Of a stretch of DNA of 64,000 bases, positions 52,349-61,731 are shown in pieces. A program made the position numbers and the translations under genes. The stretch is from positions 1 through 64,000 of the forward strand of contig JAIRVP010000049.1 of NCBI GenBank assembly GCA_031253835.1, read 5' to 3'. This DNA is from Burkholderia sp. (GTDB taxonomy: Bacteria > Pseudomonadota > Gammaproteobacteria > Burkholderiales > Burkholderiaceae). The notes beneath the pieces were generated by a model. It did not search any database. It was not told the origin of the DNA and saw only the letters and a list, made by a program, of their open reading frames with translations. Each line of letters opens with the position of its first letter. The stretch's first letter is position 1.

Positions 52349-53608
52349 TTAACGCATCGCCTTCACGTCGGCCGGCGTGACGCTCGGGGGCTGGCCGCCC
52401 CACGTCGCGCGCAGGTAGTTCGAGAGCTGGGCAAGCTCGTCGTCGCTCAGCGTGTGCGCGAAGCCCGGCATCGGCTGCAGGTTCTCGAAACCGGCGAACT
52501 TCTGCTCGCCGATGCCGTCGAGCATCGCGACCAGCAGGTTGCGCGGATCGCCCTGGCGCACCGTCGAGTTGCCGTTCATCGGCACCGCGACGTGCGGCTT
52601 GCCTTCGCCGTTGAAGCCGTGACAGCCCGCACAGACCGCGAGATACACCGAGCGGCCGGCCGCGAGCTGCGCGGCATCGGCCGACACCGGCTTCACCGGT
52701 TCCGGCGCGGGCGGCTTGTCGCCGAGCAGATATACCGACAGACCGCGCAGGTCGTCCTTCGTCAGGTACTGCGTGCTCAGGTGCACGACCGGATACATCT
52801 CGCCGAACGCCGAGCCTTGCGGCGCGATGCCGACGCCGAAGAACGTCTGCAGGTCGGTGCCCGTCCAGCCGCGCGCGGCGAGGCCGGCCGGCGTGATGTC
52901 GGGCGCGGCCACGCGGCCGAGCGCGGCACCGGCGAACGGTTTCGCACCGTCGAGCTGGCCCGTGAACGCGCGCGGCGTGTGGCATTCCGCGCAGTGGCCG
53001 AGTGCGCCCGCGAGATAGCGGCCGCGCTGCCAGTCGGCGGATTGCCCGACCGACGCGTCCGGCAGGCTGTCCTTCAGGAACACCATGTCCCAGAAGACCA
53101 TGCCGAAGCGCAGGTTGTACGGGAACTTCAGGTCGTGCGCGCGGTTTTCCTGCGCGACGGGCTTGACCGTCATCAGGTACGCGTACATCGCGTCGGCGTC
53201 GGCGCGCGTGAGCTGCCGGTACGACGTGTACGGCATCGACGGATACAGGCGCTTGCCCGGCGCCTTGCCGTCGTGCAGCGCGGCGTAGAACTCGTCCGCG
53301 CTCCAGCTGCCGATCCCGTGATCCTTGTCGGGCGTGATGTTCGAGCCGTAGAACGTGCCGAACGGCGATTCGAGCGCCGCGCCGCCGGCGAACGGCGCGC
53401 CGTCCTTCGCGGTGTGACACGCGGCGCAGTCGGCGGCCTTGACGAGATAGCGGCCGCGCGCGACCTGGTCGGCGCCGGGCGCGCCGGACGCCGCGTTCGA
53501 GGCCGGCGCGTCGTGGCCGCCGCACGCGGCGAGCAGCAGCGCGCAGGCCGCGGCGAGCGCGGGCAGGCCCGCAGCCCGCGCGACACGATGAGCGAGTGTG
53601 CGTTTCAT
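52349..53608 (-). CDS. Triheme cytochrome c subunit of the molybdenum hydroxylase
   Basis: This 419-residue protein has a lipoprotein-like signal (ALAAACALLLAACGG) and three cytochrome c domains with heme sites CAACH, CAECH and CAGCH. The pattern is that of membrane-bound alcohol/aldehyde dehydrogenase cytochrome subunits. The ATG at 53608 overlaps the stop of the (2Fe-2S) gene by four bases (ATGA). It should carry electrons from the periplasmic molybdenum enzyme encoded upstream to the respiratory chain. Confidence 0.93.
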   Translation of the reverse strand: MKRTLAHRVARAAGLPALAAACALLLAACGGHDAPASNAASGAPGADQVARGRYLVKAADCAACHTAKDGAPFAGGAALESPFGTFYGSNITPDKDHGIGSWSADEFYAALHDGKAPGKRLYPSMPYTSYRQLTRADADAMYAYLMTVKPVAQENRAHDLKFPYNLRFGMVFWDMVFLKDSLPDASVGQSADWQRGRYLAGALGHCAECHTPRAFTGQLDGAKPFAGAALGRVAAPDITPAGLAARGWTGTDLQTFFGVGIAPQGSAFGEMYPVVHLSTQYLTKDDLRGLSVYLLGDKPPAPEPVKPVSADAAQLAAGRSVYLAVCAGCHGFNGEGKPHVAVPMNGNSTVRQGDPRNLLVAMLDGIGEQKFAGFENLQPMPGFAHTLSDDELAQLSNYLRATWGGQPPSVTPADVKAMR

Positions 53609-54309
53609 GCGGCGTCCTTCACGAGTCCCGGCGTCGTCAGCACCACGTCCTTGACGGCTTCGTAGTAGCGGACATAGCCCGTGCAGCGGCAGATATGCGC
53701 GTCGAGCGCTTCGGTGATCGTGCGTTCGACGTCGGCCTTTGCAATCGGCTCGCGCTTCAGGCGTTCGATCAGCACGGTCGCCGCGTTGACGAAGCCCGGC
53801 GTGCAGTAGCCGCACTGGAAGCTGAAGTGCTCGAGGAATTTCTGCTGGACCGGCGACAGCTCGACCACTTCACCGGCGTCGTTGCGCTTCGCGTGGCCTT
53901 CGATCGTGCGGATCGACCGGCCATGGAAGAAGTGCGCGCCAGTGATGCAGGTGCGCATTTCCTCGCTGGTGCCGTCCGGCTTGTCGACGATCACGACGCA
54001 CGCATGGCAGATGCCCTGCCCGCAGCCGAGCCGCGAACCGGTGAGGCCTGCGTACTCGTGCAGGAACTCGATCATCATCAGCCCTTCCGGCACCTGCATC
54101 GGGCCGACGGACTTGCCGTTGATGTTGACCGACAGCGGTTTCTGCTGGAACCGGACGAGCGGACGCTCGACGGCGGCCGGTGCCGATGCCGGCGCAGCCG
54201 GCGCGGCAGGAACGGATGCCGGGGCGGCCGAAGCGGCCGCCGGTGCGGAAGCGCCGGTCGCAGCCGCGCCGGCGCTCGCGGCCGAAGCCGCGGTTTGGGC
54301 GGTCGTCAT
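53605..54309 (-). CDS. (2Fe-2S) subunit of xanthine dehydrogenase-type enzyme
   Basis: This 234-residue subunit has two [2Fe-2S] clusters: the plant-type site in GCGQGICHACVV with its partner Cys in RTCITGAHF, and the helical site CGYCTPG with CRCTGY. These pass electrons from the molybdenum centre. Unusually, the ferredoxin domain is preceded by about 50 residues rich in Ala, Ser and Pro (TTAQTAASAASAGAAATGAS onward), which family members normally lack. The start overlaps the stop of the large-subunit gene by four bases, so the three genes are an operon. Confidence 0.93.
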   Translation of the reverse strand: MTTAQTAASAASAGAAATGASAPAAASAAPASVPAAPAAPASAPAAVERPLVRFQQKPLSVNINGKSVGPMQVPEGLMMIEFLHEYAGLTGSRLGCGQGICHACVVIVDKPDGTSEEMRTCITGAHFFHGRSIRTIEGHAKRNDAGEVVELSPVQQKFLEHFSFQCGYCTPGFVNAATVLIERLKREPIAKADVERTITEALDAHICRCTGYVRYYEAVKDVVLTTPGLVKDAA

Positions 54310-57185
54310 GCGAGCACCTCCTGAATCTTTTGCGGGGTCACCGGCAGGTCGGTGAAACGATGGCCGATCGCGTGCGCGATGCCGTTCACGATCGCGCCGA
54401 CGACGGGAATCATCACCACTTCGGCGACGCCCTTCGGCGGATCGGTCTCGGACAGCGGCGGCAGCACGTCGCCCGTCTGCGTCCACACGGCGACGTCCGA
54501 CGCGCGCGGCAGCTGGTAACGGTTGAAGTTCCACGTGCCGTTGCCGGGGCCGTCTTCGTAGAGCGGCAGGTACTCGTGCAGCGCATGGCCGATGCCCATC
54601 GCGAGGCCGCCCTGCAACTGGCCCGACACGAGCTGCGGCGAAATCTGGTTGCCGCATTCCATGATCGAGTGGTGCGTGAGCAGCTCGACCTTGCCGGTCG
54701 CTTCGTGCACGGCCAGCTCGACGAGCGTGCCGACCGCCGTGTAGTACGTGACGGCCGCGTTGTTGCGGCTCGTCGGCGGGATGAACACGCGCTTGCGGTC
54801 CAGCACGCGATAGCCGTTCGCGGTCGGCGCCAGCGTGCCGCGCATCGCGGTCGCGCCGGCCGGTGCAGCGGTGCCCGGCACCGGGCCGTTGTCGGCGCCC
54901 GTCTTCGGCGCACCGACGCGCAGCGACAGCGCGTCGATCGGCAGGCGCTCGACCGCGCCGCCCACTTCGAACTCGGCGTCGGTCCACTGCCAGCGGTTGA
55001 ACACGTGCACGACGGCGCCGGTCGGCAGGCCGAGTGCATGCGCCTGCTTCGCGAGCTGTTCGAACGTCAGCGGCTCGAGGCCGTCGGCCGTCAGCTTGCC
55101 GTCGACCCAGCGCGCATCCTCGATGCGGATCGTGTACGGCGCCGCCTGGCCGCCGCCGAGGCCGCGCGTCCAGATCGACATCGCGGCCGGCCACAGGCCG
55201 TAGCGGAACACCGCACGGGCCGCTTCGCGCGTGCTGTGCGTGAAGTAGTACGCCGAGTTCGTCGCGCTCGACGGCGACGCATAGCCCGGCGACCAGCGCG
55301 GGTTCGCGCTCAGGCGATCCTGGTCGGCCTGCGACATCAGGTACGGATCGCCGCTCGTCTCGACCGGCAGGTCCGGCCATTCGGTCACGGCCACGAGCAC
55401 GTCCGTCGCCGGACGGCCGAGCCATTTCGCGACCGCGACGGCCTGCGACGTCGACATCCCGGTGCCGATCTCGGCCGCCGTGTGCCGCAGCGACACCTTG
55501 CCGTTCTCGTCGAACTCGACCTTCGCGAACGACGCTTCCGCGCCCGTGCCGAAATCCTTCTGCACGCACGCGAAGCCGACGCCGTAGCGCTTGCCCGGGT
55601 TCGCGGCCTCGAATTCGGCCTTGCGCGCAGCGCGGCGCGTCCACAGCGGATGCTGCTTCGCGCGCTCCAGCACCTCGTCGACGCGCAGCGCGCCGGCCGG
55701 AATCGCACCCTGCGTGTTCTTCATCCCCGAACGCAGCGCGTTGCGCAGGCGGAAATCGATCGGGTCGATGTTCAACTGCGCGGCGATCTCGTCGACGGCC
55801 ATCTCGGTCGCGGCCATGCTCTGCAGCGTGCCGTAGCCGCGTGCCGAGCCGGCGTCGATCGCGCGCGTCGCGATCGCGACCGAAGCCAGGTCGCTCTTCG
55901 GGAAGTAGTAGATCGATTGCGCGGCCGTGGCGCCGACCATCGCGACCGACGGCGAGAAGTTCGAGCGTCCGCCGCCGTTCGCCTCGAAATCGCCCTTGAA
56001 CGACTGCAGCAGGCCCGTGTTGCGGTCCACCGCGATCCGGTAGTGCATCTTGAACGCGTGACGCTTCAGCGACGTCTGGAACTGCTCGTAGCGGTCGTTC
56101 GCGAAACGCACCGGGCGGCCGTCCGCGTACAGCGCGCAGACGAGGCCGTAGAACGGCACGTTGAAGTGATCCTTCGAACCGTAGCCGACCGTGTAGCACG
56201 GATGCACGAACAGCTTCTTCACCGGGAAGCGGCATTTCGCGACCATCGCGGCCGCGTTCTCCGACACTTCGAGCGGCGACTGCGTCGGCACGACGAGGTG
56301 CAGCGATTGCGTCGCGGCGTCGTACCAGCAGTTCGCGTTGTCGGGTTCGAGCGCGGCCGTGTCGACCGACTGCGTGTTGTATTCGCGATCGAACACGAGC
56401 CAGTCGGCCGACGGATGGTCGAGCTCGCCGGCGATCTGCCCGGCCAGGAACATGCCCTGCTCGTCGAGCTTGCCGTGCTCCTTGCCGTCCGGCCAGACCG
56501 GCAGGTGCTTGCGCATCATGCTCGGGAAGATCGGCGCATCCTTCAGGCTCGAATAGACGTCGTCGTCATAGGCCGTCTTGCCGCCCACCCGCACGTAGCG
56601 GAAGGTGCCCCACGGATCGCGCTCGAGCGGGCCCGTGACCGCGCCGTAGCGGATCACGTCGTCGCGGAACTTGAGCGCGTTCTTCGCGAAGCGGAAGCGC
56701 GCGAAGTCGTGATAGATCAGGATCGCGACCGCATGGCCGAGGTACGCGGGCGTCTTGCCGGCCGGCAACAGCATGTCGTCGCCGTAGAACGTCGGGAACG
56801 CGACGCCGTCGCGCGCGAGATCGTCGGCCGTGACCACGCGGTCCGGCTTCAGGTCGTCGCCGAGCAGCGACAGGTCGAAGCCTTCGTACGTGCGATCGGC
56901 CTGCGTGACGCGCAGGATCAGCGCATGCGACTGCTGCTGCGGCCAGTGCGGCATGTCGGCGGCGCGCACGTCGCGGGCGAACACTTTCGAGCCCGTGACC
57001 TTCGCGATGCCGTCGATGCGGAATTGGGGGATGCCGGTGACGCTATCCCATTTGACGGGGGTGAGGAGTTTTTCTTCGAAGAGCGCCGCGAATGCGCGGC
57101 TGCCCAGCGGCGCGACATACACTGCGACGCCCGCCAGCACGCTGGCTTTCAGAAAACCCCGCCGTGACAGGCCGTGGTTTTTCAT
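54306..57185 (-). CDS. Molybdopterin-binding large subunit, isoquinoline oxidoreductase/aldehyde dehydrogenase type
   Basis: This 959-residue protein has a twin-arginine signal (LSRRGFLKASVLAGVAVYVA), so the complex is exported folded, together with its small subunit. It has the xanthine dehydrogenase-type layout: an N-terminal part (FRIDGIAKVTGSKVFARD), Mo-cofactor segments such as GSARGYGTLQSMAATEMAVD, and a C-terminal GVAEVVMIPVVGAIVNGIAH with the expected catalytic Glu. The ATG at 57185 has AGGAGG upstream. Members oxidise N-heterocycles or aldehydes by adding water-derived oxygen. With the cytochrome subunit it forms a three-gene operon of the IorAB/AldFGH type. Confidence 0.93.
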   Translation of the reverse strand: MKNHGLSRRGFLKASVLAGVAVYVAPLGSRAFAALFEEKLLTPVKWDSVTGIPQFRIDGIAKVTGSKVFARDVRAADMPHWPQQQSHALILRVTQADRTYEGFDLSLLGDDLKPDRVVTADDLARDGVAFPTFYGDDMLLPAGKTPAYLGHAVAILIYHDFARFRFAKNALKFRDDVIRYGAVTGPLERDPWGTFRYVRVGGKTAYDDDVYSSLKDAPIFPSMMRKHLPVWPDGKEHGKLDEQGMFLAGQIAGELDHPSADWLVFDREYNTQSVDTAALEPDNANCWYDAATQSLHLVVPTQSPLEVSENAAAMVAKCRFPVKKLFVHPCYTVGYGSKDHFNVPFYGLVCALYADGRPVRFANDRYEQFQTSLKRHAFKMHYRIAVDRNTGLLQSFKGDFEANGGGRSNFSPSVAMVGATAAQSIYYFPKSDLASVAIATRAIDAGSARGYGTLQSMAATEMAVDEIAAQLNIDPIDFRLRNALRSGMKNTQGAIPAGALRVDEVLERAKQHPLWTRRAARKAEFEAANPGKRYGVGFACVQKDFGTGAEASFAKVEFDENGKVSLRHTAAEIGTGMSTSQAVAVAKWLGRPATDVLVAVTEWPDLPVETSGDPYLMSQADQDRLSANPRWSPGYASPSSATNSAYYFTHSTREAARAVFRYGLWPAAMSIWTRGLGGGQAAPYTIRIEDARWVDGKLTADGLEPLTFEQLAKQAHALGLPTGAVVHVFNRWQWTDAEFEVGGAVERLPIDALSLRVGAPKTGADNGPVPGTAAPAGATAMRGTLAPTANGYRVLDRKRVFIPPTSRNNAAVTYYTAVGTLVELAVHEATGKVELLTHHSIMECGNQISPQLVSGQLQGGLAMGIGHALHEYLPLYEDGPGNGTWNFNRYQLPRASDVAVWTQTGDVLPPLSETDPPKGVAEVVMIPVVGAIVNGIAHAIGHRFTDLPVTPQKIQEVLA

Positions 57186-57280
57186 TGGGGGGAACCTCCT
57201 GATGCGGCTCGGACGGCGATCGGGTGTCGCGACGTTCGGAGCGGCGCGCATTCTGGCATTGTTTTAGATATATCGCCTAT

Positions 57281-57302
57281 AGTATTTCTCGCATGAAATA
57301 CT
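57281..57302. promoter_or_regulatory. Inverted repeat upstream of the molybdenum hydroxylase operon
   Basis: AGTATTTC-TCGCAT-GAAATACT is a perfect 8-bp inverted repeat 96 bases upstream of the large-subunit gene, in an AT-rich patch (57260-57325) unlike the flanking DNA. It is a likely operator. TATAAT lies just to its right (57315-57320, + strand). The rest of the 457-base gap to the diguanylate cyclase gene shows nothing else I can support. Confidence 0.45.
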
Positions 57303-57642
57303 TATTGAATTTCTTATAATGGAATTCAGCCGGGCTGCGGCGGGCGGTCGCGGGGTGCACATTCGTCTGCGTTTACCCCGGGCTCGCATATCGTGGCCGG
57401 TCTCCGATCGGCCACCGCGCATCGATCCGTTCGCAACGATGCTGCCCGCGCGCCGACGAATGCGCAAGACTTTCACTGGCGTGGTTTACGACTAGCGTCC
57501 GAAGCGGTGTGCGGTACTGCCGCCCTGCCCGCGCCGTCCATTTTTCATGGTAATGTCGTGCGCATCCGGCCCGGCCGGTGCTTCCGCCACGTGCCGTGCG
57601 GGCGCCGCCAGCCATCGCGACATCGTGTCGAGGTAAAAAACC

Positions 57643-59190
57643 ATGGCAGTCAGGACATCTCTCCTGAACTCCGTTCTCGCCACTCCCCCCTCCGGCAACC
57701 ACCGCGTGACGGCCGCGCTGCGTCCGTCGATGCTCGTGACGCTGTTCGAGGACGTGCGCCCGATGGCGCTGTCCGGGCTCGCGAGCAGCTTCGTCGCGGC
57801 CGTTGCACTGATCCGGCTGCAGCAGCTCTGGTGCGTCGCCTGGCTCATCGTCGACTTCGGCCTGCTCATCGCGAGGCTCGCGATCGCGCGCGCGTACGCC
57901 GTGCGGCGCGATGCCGGCGACGACCGCGCCGAATACTGGGCGATGCGCTATGCGCCCGTCTCGCTCGTCGCGTGCTTCGTGCTCGGCCTCGGCGTGATGG
58001 GGTGCGTGCAGGCCGTCGACGTCGAACTCGGCACGCTGTCGGTGATGGTCGCCGGCGGTGTGTTCGGCGGCATCGCGTCGCGCAATTCGGCGCTGCCGCG
58101 GCTCGCGATGACGCAGGTCACGCTCGGCGTGCTGCCGATCGGTGTCGGCGCGCTGCTCGCCCACCGGTCGGGCGCGTGGCTGCTGCTGCCGCCGCTCGCG
58201 ATCTACCTCGCGGCGATGCGCACGGTCGTCCAGCGCCACTATCGCGTGCTCGTCGCGCTGATCGCCGCGCGCCAGCGCAACGCCGAACTCGTCGCGCGCT
58301 TCGATGCCGCGCTCACTTACATGCCGCACGGCCTGTGCATGATCGACGGCGACAGCCGCGTGATCGTCGCGAACCGGCGCACCGCGCAGCTGTTCGGCTC
58401 GCCGCGCGAGATCATGCTCGATACGCCGCTGCCCGACGTCGTCGCCACGCTCGGCGCGAACGCCGTGACCGGCGCCGGCGACGGTCTCGCCGCGCAATGC
58501 GACGCGTGGCTGCGCAGCGTCGAACCGGGCCCGCTCGACATCGCGCTCGCCGACGGCCGCCAGCTCGAACTGACGCGCCATCGCGTGCCGGACGGCAATG
58601 CGGTGATCATCGTCGAGGACGTCACCGCGCGCCGCCAGACCGAACAGCACATCCGGCACCTCGCACGGCACGACGCGCTGACGGGTTTGCCGAACCGCCA
58701 CGAACTGCATGCCGAACTCAAGCGGATGCTCGCCCGCCGGCCGCGCCTGCCGAGCCCCGCGTTCGCCGTCATGTACCTCGACCTCGACGGCTTCAAGGCG
58801 ATCAACGACCGCTTCGGCCACCAGGCCGGCGACGAAGTGCTCACGCAGGTCGCCGAGCGGCTCGGCAAGACGCTGCCGCCCGGCGAGCTCGCGGCGCGCA
58901 TCGGCGGCGACGAGTTCATCGTCGCGATCGACGACACGACGATGCAGGCGTGCTCGATCCTCGCCGCGCGGATCATCCGGCAGATCTCGGCACCGTACGC
59001 GCTGTCGATCGGCGAGACCGTCTGCATCGGCATCAGCATCGGCATCGCGCTCGACGACGGGCACGGCTCGCCCGACGAACTGATCCGGCAGGCCGACAGC
59101 GCGCTGTACGACGCGAAGTCCGCCGGCAAGGGCATCTACTGCTTCTACTCGAGCGGCAGCCGCCGCGTGGCGCCGGTCGTCGCGAGCTGA
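57643..59190 (+). CDS. Membrane-bound PAS-GGDEF diguanylate cyclase
   Basis: This 515-residue protein has about five membrane helices in residues 40-195. A PAS-like domain follows (about 205-330, ALTYMPHGLCMIDGDSRVIV), then a GGDEF domain (about 340-500) that makes cyclic di-GMP. The active site RIGGDEF is intact (G421-F425). No RxxD inhibitory site is found five residues before it, since the segment reads GELAAR, so product inhibition may be absent. GAGG lies upstream of the ATG. The gene stands alone; the sensed signal is unknown. Confidence 0.94.
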   Translation: MAVRTSLLNSVLATPPSGNHRVTAALRPSMLVTLFEDVRPMALSGLASSFVAAVALIRLQQLWCVAWLIVDFGLLIARLAIARAYAVRRDAGDDRAEYWAMRYAPVSLVACFVLGLGVMGCVQAVDVELGTLSVMVAGGVFGGIASRNSALPRLAMTQVTLGVLPIGVGALLAHRSGAWLLLPPLAIYLAAMRTVVQRHYRVLVALIAARQRNAELVARFDAALTYMPHGLCMIDGDSRVIVANRRTAQLFGSPREIMLDTPLPDVVATLGANAVTGAGDGLAAQCDAWLRSVEPGPLDIALADGRQLELTRHRVPDGNAVIIVEDVTARRQTEQHIRHLARHDALTGLPNRHELHAELKRMLARRPRLPSPAFAVMYLDLDGFKAINDRFGHQAGDEVLTQVAERLGKTLPPGELAARIGGDEFIVAIDDTTMQACSILAARIIRQISAPYALSIGETVCIGISIGIALDDGHGSPDELIRQADSALYDAKSAGKGIYCFYSSGSRRVAPVVAS

Positions 59191-59401
59191 CCCGGCGACG
59201 CACGCACGGCCCGCTGAGTCTCCGTCTTTTCCCTGCCGGCCGCCTCCTCCCGACGATTCAATTCCGAAACGCTTTGCCGGTTCGCGCGTGGCGTCGCGCA
59301 TTCGCGTGTCACGTGACGTGTTCCGTAACATCGGCGTTTGCCGCGCATCACGTTGGCCGCAGAAGCCGGCACGATCGACGCAGCGCAAGGCTTTTCATGG
59401 T

Positions 59402-59417
59402 TGGCACTCTTATTGCT
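59402..59417 (+). promoter_or_regulatory. Sigma-54 (RpoN) promoter
   Basis: TGGCACTCTTATTGCT matches the -24/-12 consensus TGGCACGnnnnTTGCW in all fixed positions but one (T in place of the G). The GG and GC elements are correctly spaced. Transcription would start near 59428, 26 bases before the ATG of the Rmf/CrpP-like gene. Confidence 0.7.
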
Positions 59418-59453
59418 CTCTGTCAGGGAAACAGGTTGTCAGGGAGACCCAAC

Positions 59454-59729
59454 ATGAATACCGTCGAAGTCCTCAGCCGCAGCGAAACCATCGACGAACT
59501 GGATGTGATCGACGGCGCATCGCTGATCCGCCGGCTCGTGTCCGAACGCCGCCTGCCGGCCGCACGCGAAGCCGCCTGCGTCGACAATCCGCCGCTGACG
59601 CTGTACGGCGCGTATCGCCAGGGCGTCGCCGATCACGGCACGCGACGCGCGAATCCGTATCGCGCCGGCAGCCGCTTCTGGGCACTGTGGGAAGAAGGAC
59701 GTCTCGAAGCTGAAACATCGGGACGGTAA
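59454..59729 (+). CDS. Rmf/CrpP-like small protein
   Basis: This 91-residue protein starts at 59454 with GGGAG 8 bases upstream. The C-terminal part has the ribosome modulation factor (Rmf)/CrpP pattern: a GAYRQGVADHG helix, then NPYRAG and FWALWEEGRLEAE, with the paired Gly, Asn-Pro-Tyr and Trp positions. The N-terminal 40 residues (SETIDELDVIDGASLIRRLV) are extra. Rmf dimerises resting ribosomes. The sigma-54-type promoter just upstream suggests expression under nitrogen or stress control. The function is inferred from a short motif. Confidence 0.7.
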   Translation: MNTVEVLSRSETIDELDVIDGASLIRRLVSERRLPAAREAACVDNPPLTLYGAYRQGVADHGTRRANPYRAGSRFWALWEEGRLEAETSGR

Positions 59730-59901
59730 GCCGATTGCGCGCGCCGGCCCTGTCGCAGCAAGGGACCGGCGCGAAATCCCGCACACGAATGCAGCCGGCC
59801 CGCGCGCCGGCATGCGTTCATCGCTGCAACATCGGCATGGTCGCGCGTGTCGTCCTCGTCGAATCGGACGCCGCTCGTACGCTGTTCGCCACCGGCTTAT
59901 T

Positions 59902-60951
59902 TCAACGCGCCCCCGTAAAAGGCTGCGGCACCCTGCCCGCTTCCTGACGATCGATCATCCAGCCGGGATAGCTCGGCGGCAACGCACTCACGGCATCCAG
60001 ACGCGCAAGCTCGTCCTCGCTCAGCACGACATCGACCGCGCCGAGATTGTCTTCGAGCTGCTCGCCCCGTTTGGCGCCGATGATGACGCTCGTGACGTGC
60101 GGCTTCGCGAGCAACCAGGCCAGCGCGATCCGCGCAACCGAGACGCGATGCGCGTCGGCGATGGCGCGCATCGCGGCAACGCACGGCCACGCGCGCGCGA
60201 GGTCGACCGGCGGAAAGTCGAAATGGCTGCGTCGCGCGCCTTCCTCGGTGGACGCACCGGGACCGAACTTCCCCGACAGCAGCCCGCCGGCGAGCGGCGA
60301 CCAGACCAGCAGCCCCATCTGCTCGTCGATCGCGAGCGGCACCAGTTCGCGCTCCACGTCCCGCCCGGCGATCGAATAGTAGGCCTGCAGCGTCTCGAAG
60401 CGCGTCGCATGGCGCGCCTGGCTGAGGCCGAGCGCCTTGCCGATTTTTCCGGCACGCCAGTTCGACACGCCGACATAGCGAACCAGCCCCTGGCGCGTCA
60501 GGTCGTCGAGCGCCCGCATCGTCTCTTCGACCGGCGTGACCGAATCGCTGGCGTGGATCTGGTAAAGGTCGATATGGTCGACCTGGAGGCGTTCGAGGCT
60601 GCGCTGCACGGAATCCATGATGTGGCCGCGCGACGCGCCCTGATCGTTGGGCTTCGGGCCCATCGCGCCGGCCGTCTTGGTCGCCAGCACGATCTCGTTG
60701 CGCGGGACGCCGAGGTCGCGGAGCGCCTGTCCGACGAGGCGTTCGGACTGGCCGAACGAGTAGATGTCGGCGGTATCGATGAAGTTGATTCCCGCCTCCA
60801 GCGCACGGGCAATCAGTCGGGTCGCGTCGCGCTGATCCAGTGTGCCGATCGCCGCCCACATGCCGGCATCGGCATGGCCGCCCAGCGTCATCGTGCCGAG
60901 GCACAGCTCCGAGACATACAGGCCGGTGCGGCCCAGTCGCTTGTATTTCAT
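59902..60951 (-). CDS. Aldo/keto reductase
   Basis: This 349-residue NADPH-dependent reductase has a TIM barrel. The catalytic tetrad can be placed in FIDTADIYSFGQSE (Asp and Tyr), ATKTAG (Lys) and DLYQIHASD (His). The nucleotide-binding end is SVIIGAKRGEQLEDNLGAVD. It resembles the YajO/AKR11-12 branch, which reduces varied aldehydes and ketones. It is followed in the upstream direction by the flavodoxin-like gene, 80 bases away on the same strand, and the two may be co-transcribed. Confidence 0.93.
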   Translation of the reverse strand: MKYKRLGRTGLYVSELCLGTMTLGGHADAGMWAAIGTLDQRDATRLIARALEAGINFIDTADIYSFGQSERLVGQALRDLGVPRNEIVLATKTAGAMGPKPNDQGASRGHIMDSVQRSLERLQVDHIDLYQIHASDSVTPVEETMRALDDLTRQGLVRYVGVSNWRAGKIGKALGLSQARHATRFETLQAYYSIAGRDVERELVPLAIDEQMGLLVWSPLAGGLLSGKFGPGASTEEGARRSHFDFPPVDLARAWPCVAAMRAIADAHRVSVARIALAWLLAKPHVTSVIIGAKRGEQLEDNLGAVDVVLSEDELARLDAVSALPPSYPGWMIDRQEAGRVPQPFTGAR

Positions 60952-61031
60952 GGTCGTGTTCCTTCAGGCTCGGGGAAAAAACGTGGCGGCGTCCGGTCCG
61001 GCGCACCGCGCATGCCAGGACTTCGGTCGAG

Positions 61032-61613
61032 TCAGGACTGCCCGGCCCGAAACTGTCCCGCGATCGTCGCGACGCGTGCGCCATAGCGGCGTGCGGTCTC
61101 GAGATCCCCCGGCGACATCTCGTCAGGCGACGCGTCGGCCGGCGTCTGCGCCATCGGCGCGATATAGGAGCCCATGCGGTTCAGGTCGTCGCGCGCCGAT
61201 GCCTTCAGGTTCGCCGGCTTGATGTCCATGCTCACCCAGATCCCCCCGTGCTGCCCGGCCAGCAACACGAAGTACTCGAGCGTATTGAGCTTGTCGCCGT
61301 TGAGGCTCGCGCTGTTGGTAAAGCCGCCGAAGATCTTGTTGCGCCACGCGCCGTCGAACCAGGCCTTCGACGACGCATCGGCGAACTTCTTGAACTGCCA
61401 GCTGGGCCCGCCCATGTAGGTCGGCGAGCCGAACAGGATCGCATCGGCGCCGGCCAGCGTGTCCCACGCGTCCTCGGCAAGGTCGCCGTCGGCATCGATG
61501 GCGACGAGTACGGCGCCGGCCCCCTCGGCCACCGCCTCGGCCAGCCGTCGAGTATGTCCATAGCCGGAGTGGTAGACCACGGCCGTCTTAACCGGAGAAG
61601 TGTGTTGCGTCAT
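61032..61613 (-). CDS. Flavodoxin-fold NAD(P)H-dependent oxidoreductase (WrbA-like)
   Basis: This 193-residue flavoprotein has the FMN phosphate loop VVYHSGYGHTRRLAEAV and the later flavin-contact segments FGSPTYMGGPSWQFKKF and LAGQHGGIWVSMD. It resembles quinone oxidoreductases of the WrbA group. The ATG at 61613 is chosen; 61664 would add a charged tail before the first strand. It is divergent from a LysR regulator gene, 118 bases away, which probably controls it and the aldo/keto reductase gene. Confidence 0.9.
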   Translation of the reverse strand: MTQHTSPVKTAVVYHSGYGHTRRLAEAVAEGAGAVLVAIDADGDLAEDAWDTLAGADAILFGSPTYMGGPSWQFKKFADASSKAWFDGAWRNKIFGGFTNSASLNGDKLNTLEYFVLLAGQHGGIWVSMDIKPANLKASARDDLNRMGSYIAPMAQTPADASPDEMSPGDLETARRYGARVATIAGQFRAGQS

Positions 61614-61731
61614 GGCGGTGCCCTTCCGTTGAGGTCGTCGTCGGGTGACGACGTCGGAAAGCACTCTACTGAGTCACAACTGAGTTATAAATGACGACCG
61701 ATTGAACGTTCTGTTACTCCGTGGGTGAACA

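Noticed and set aside
54180..57167. Very long open frame on the + strand opposite the molybdenum hydroxylase gene
   Set aside because: It is rich in Arg and His, has no family features and mirrors the codon pattern of the real gene; such frames are common in high-GC DNA.
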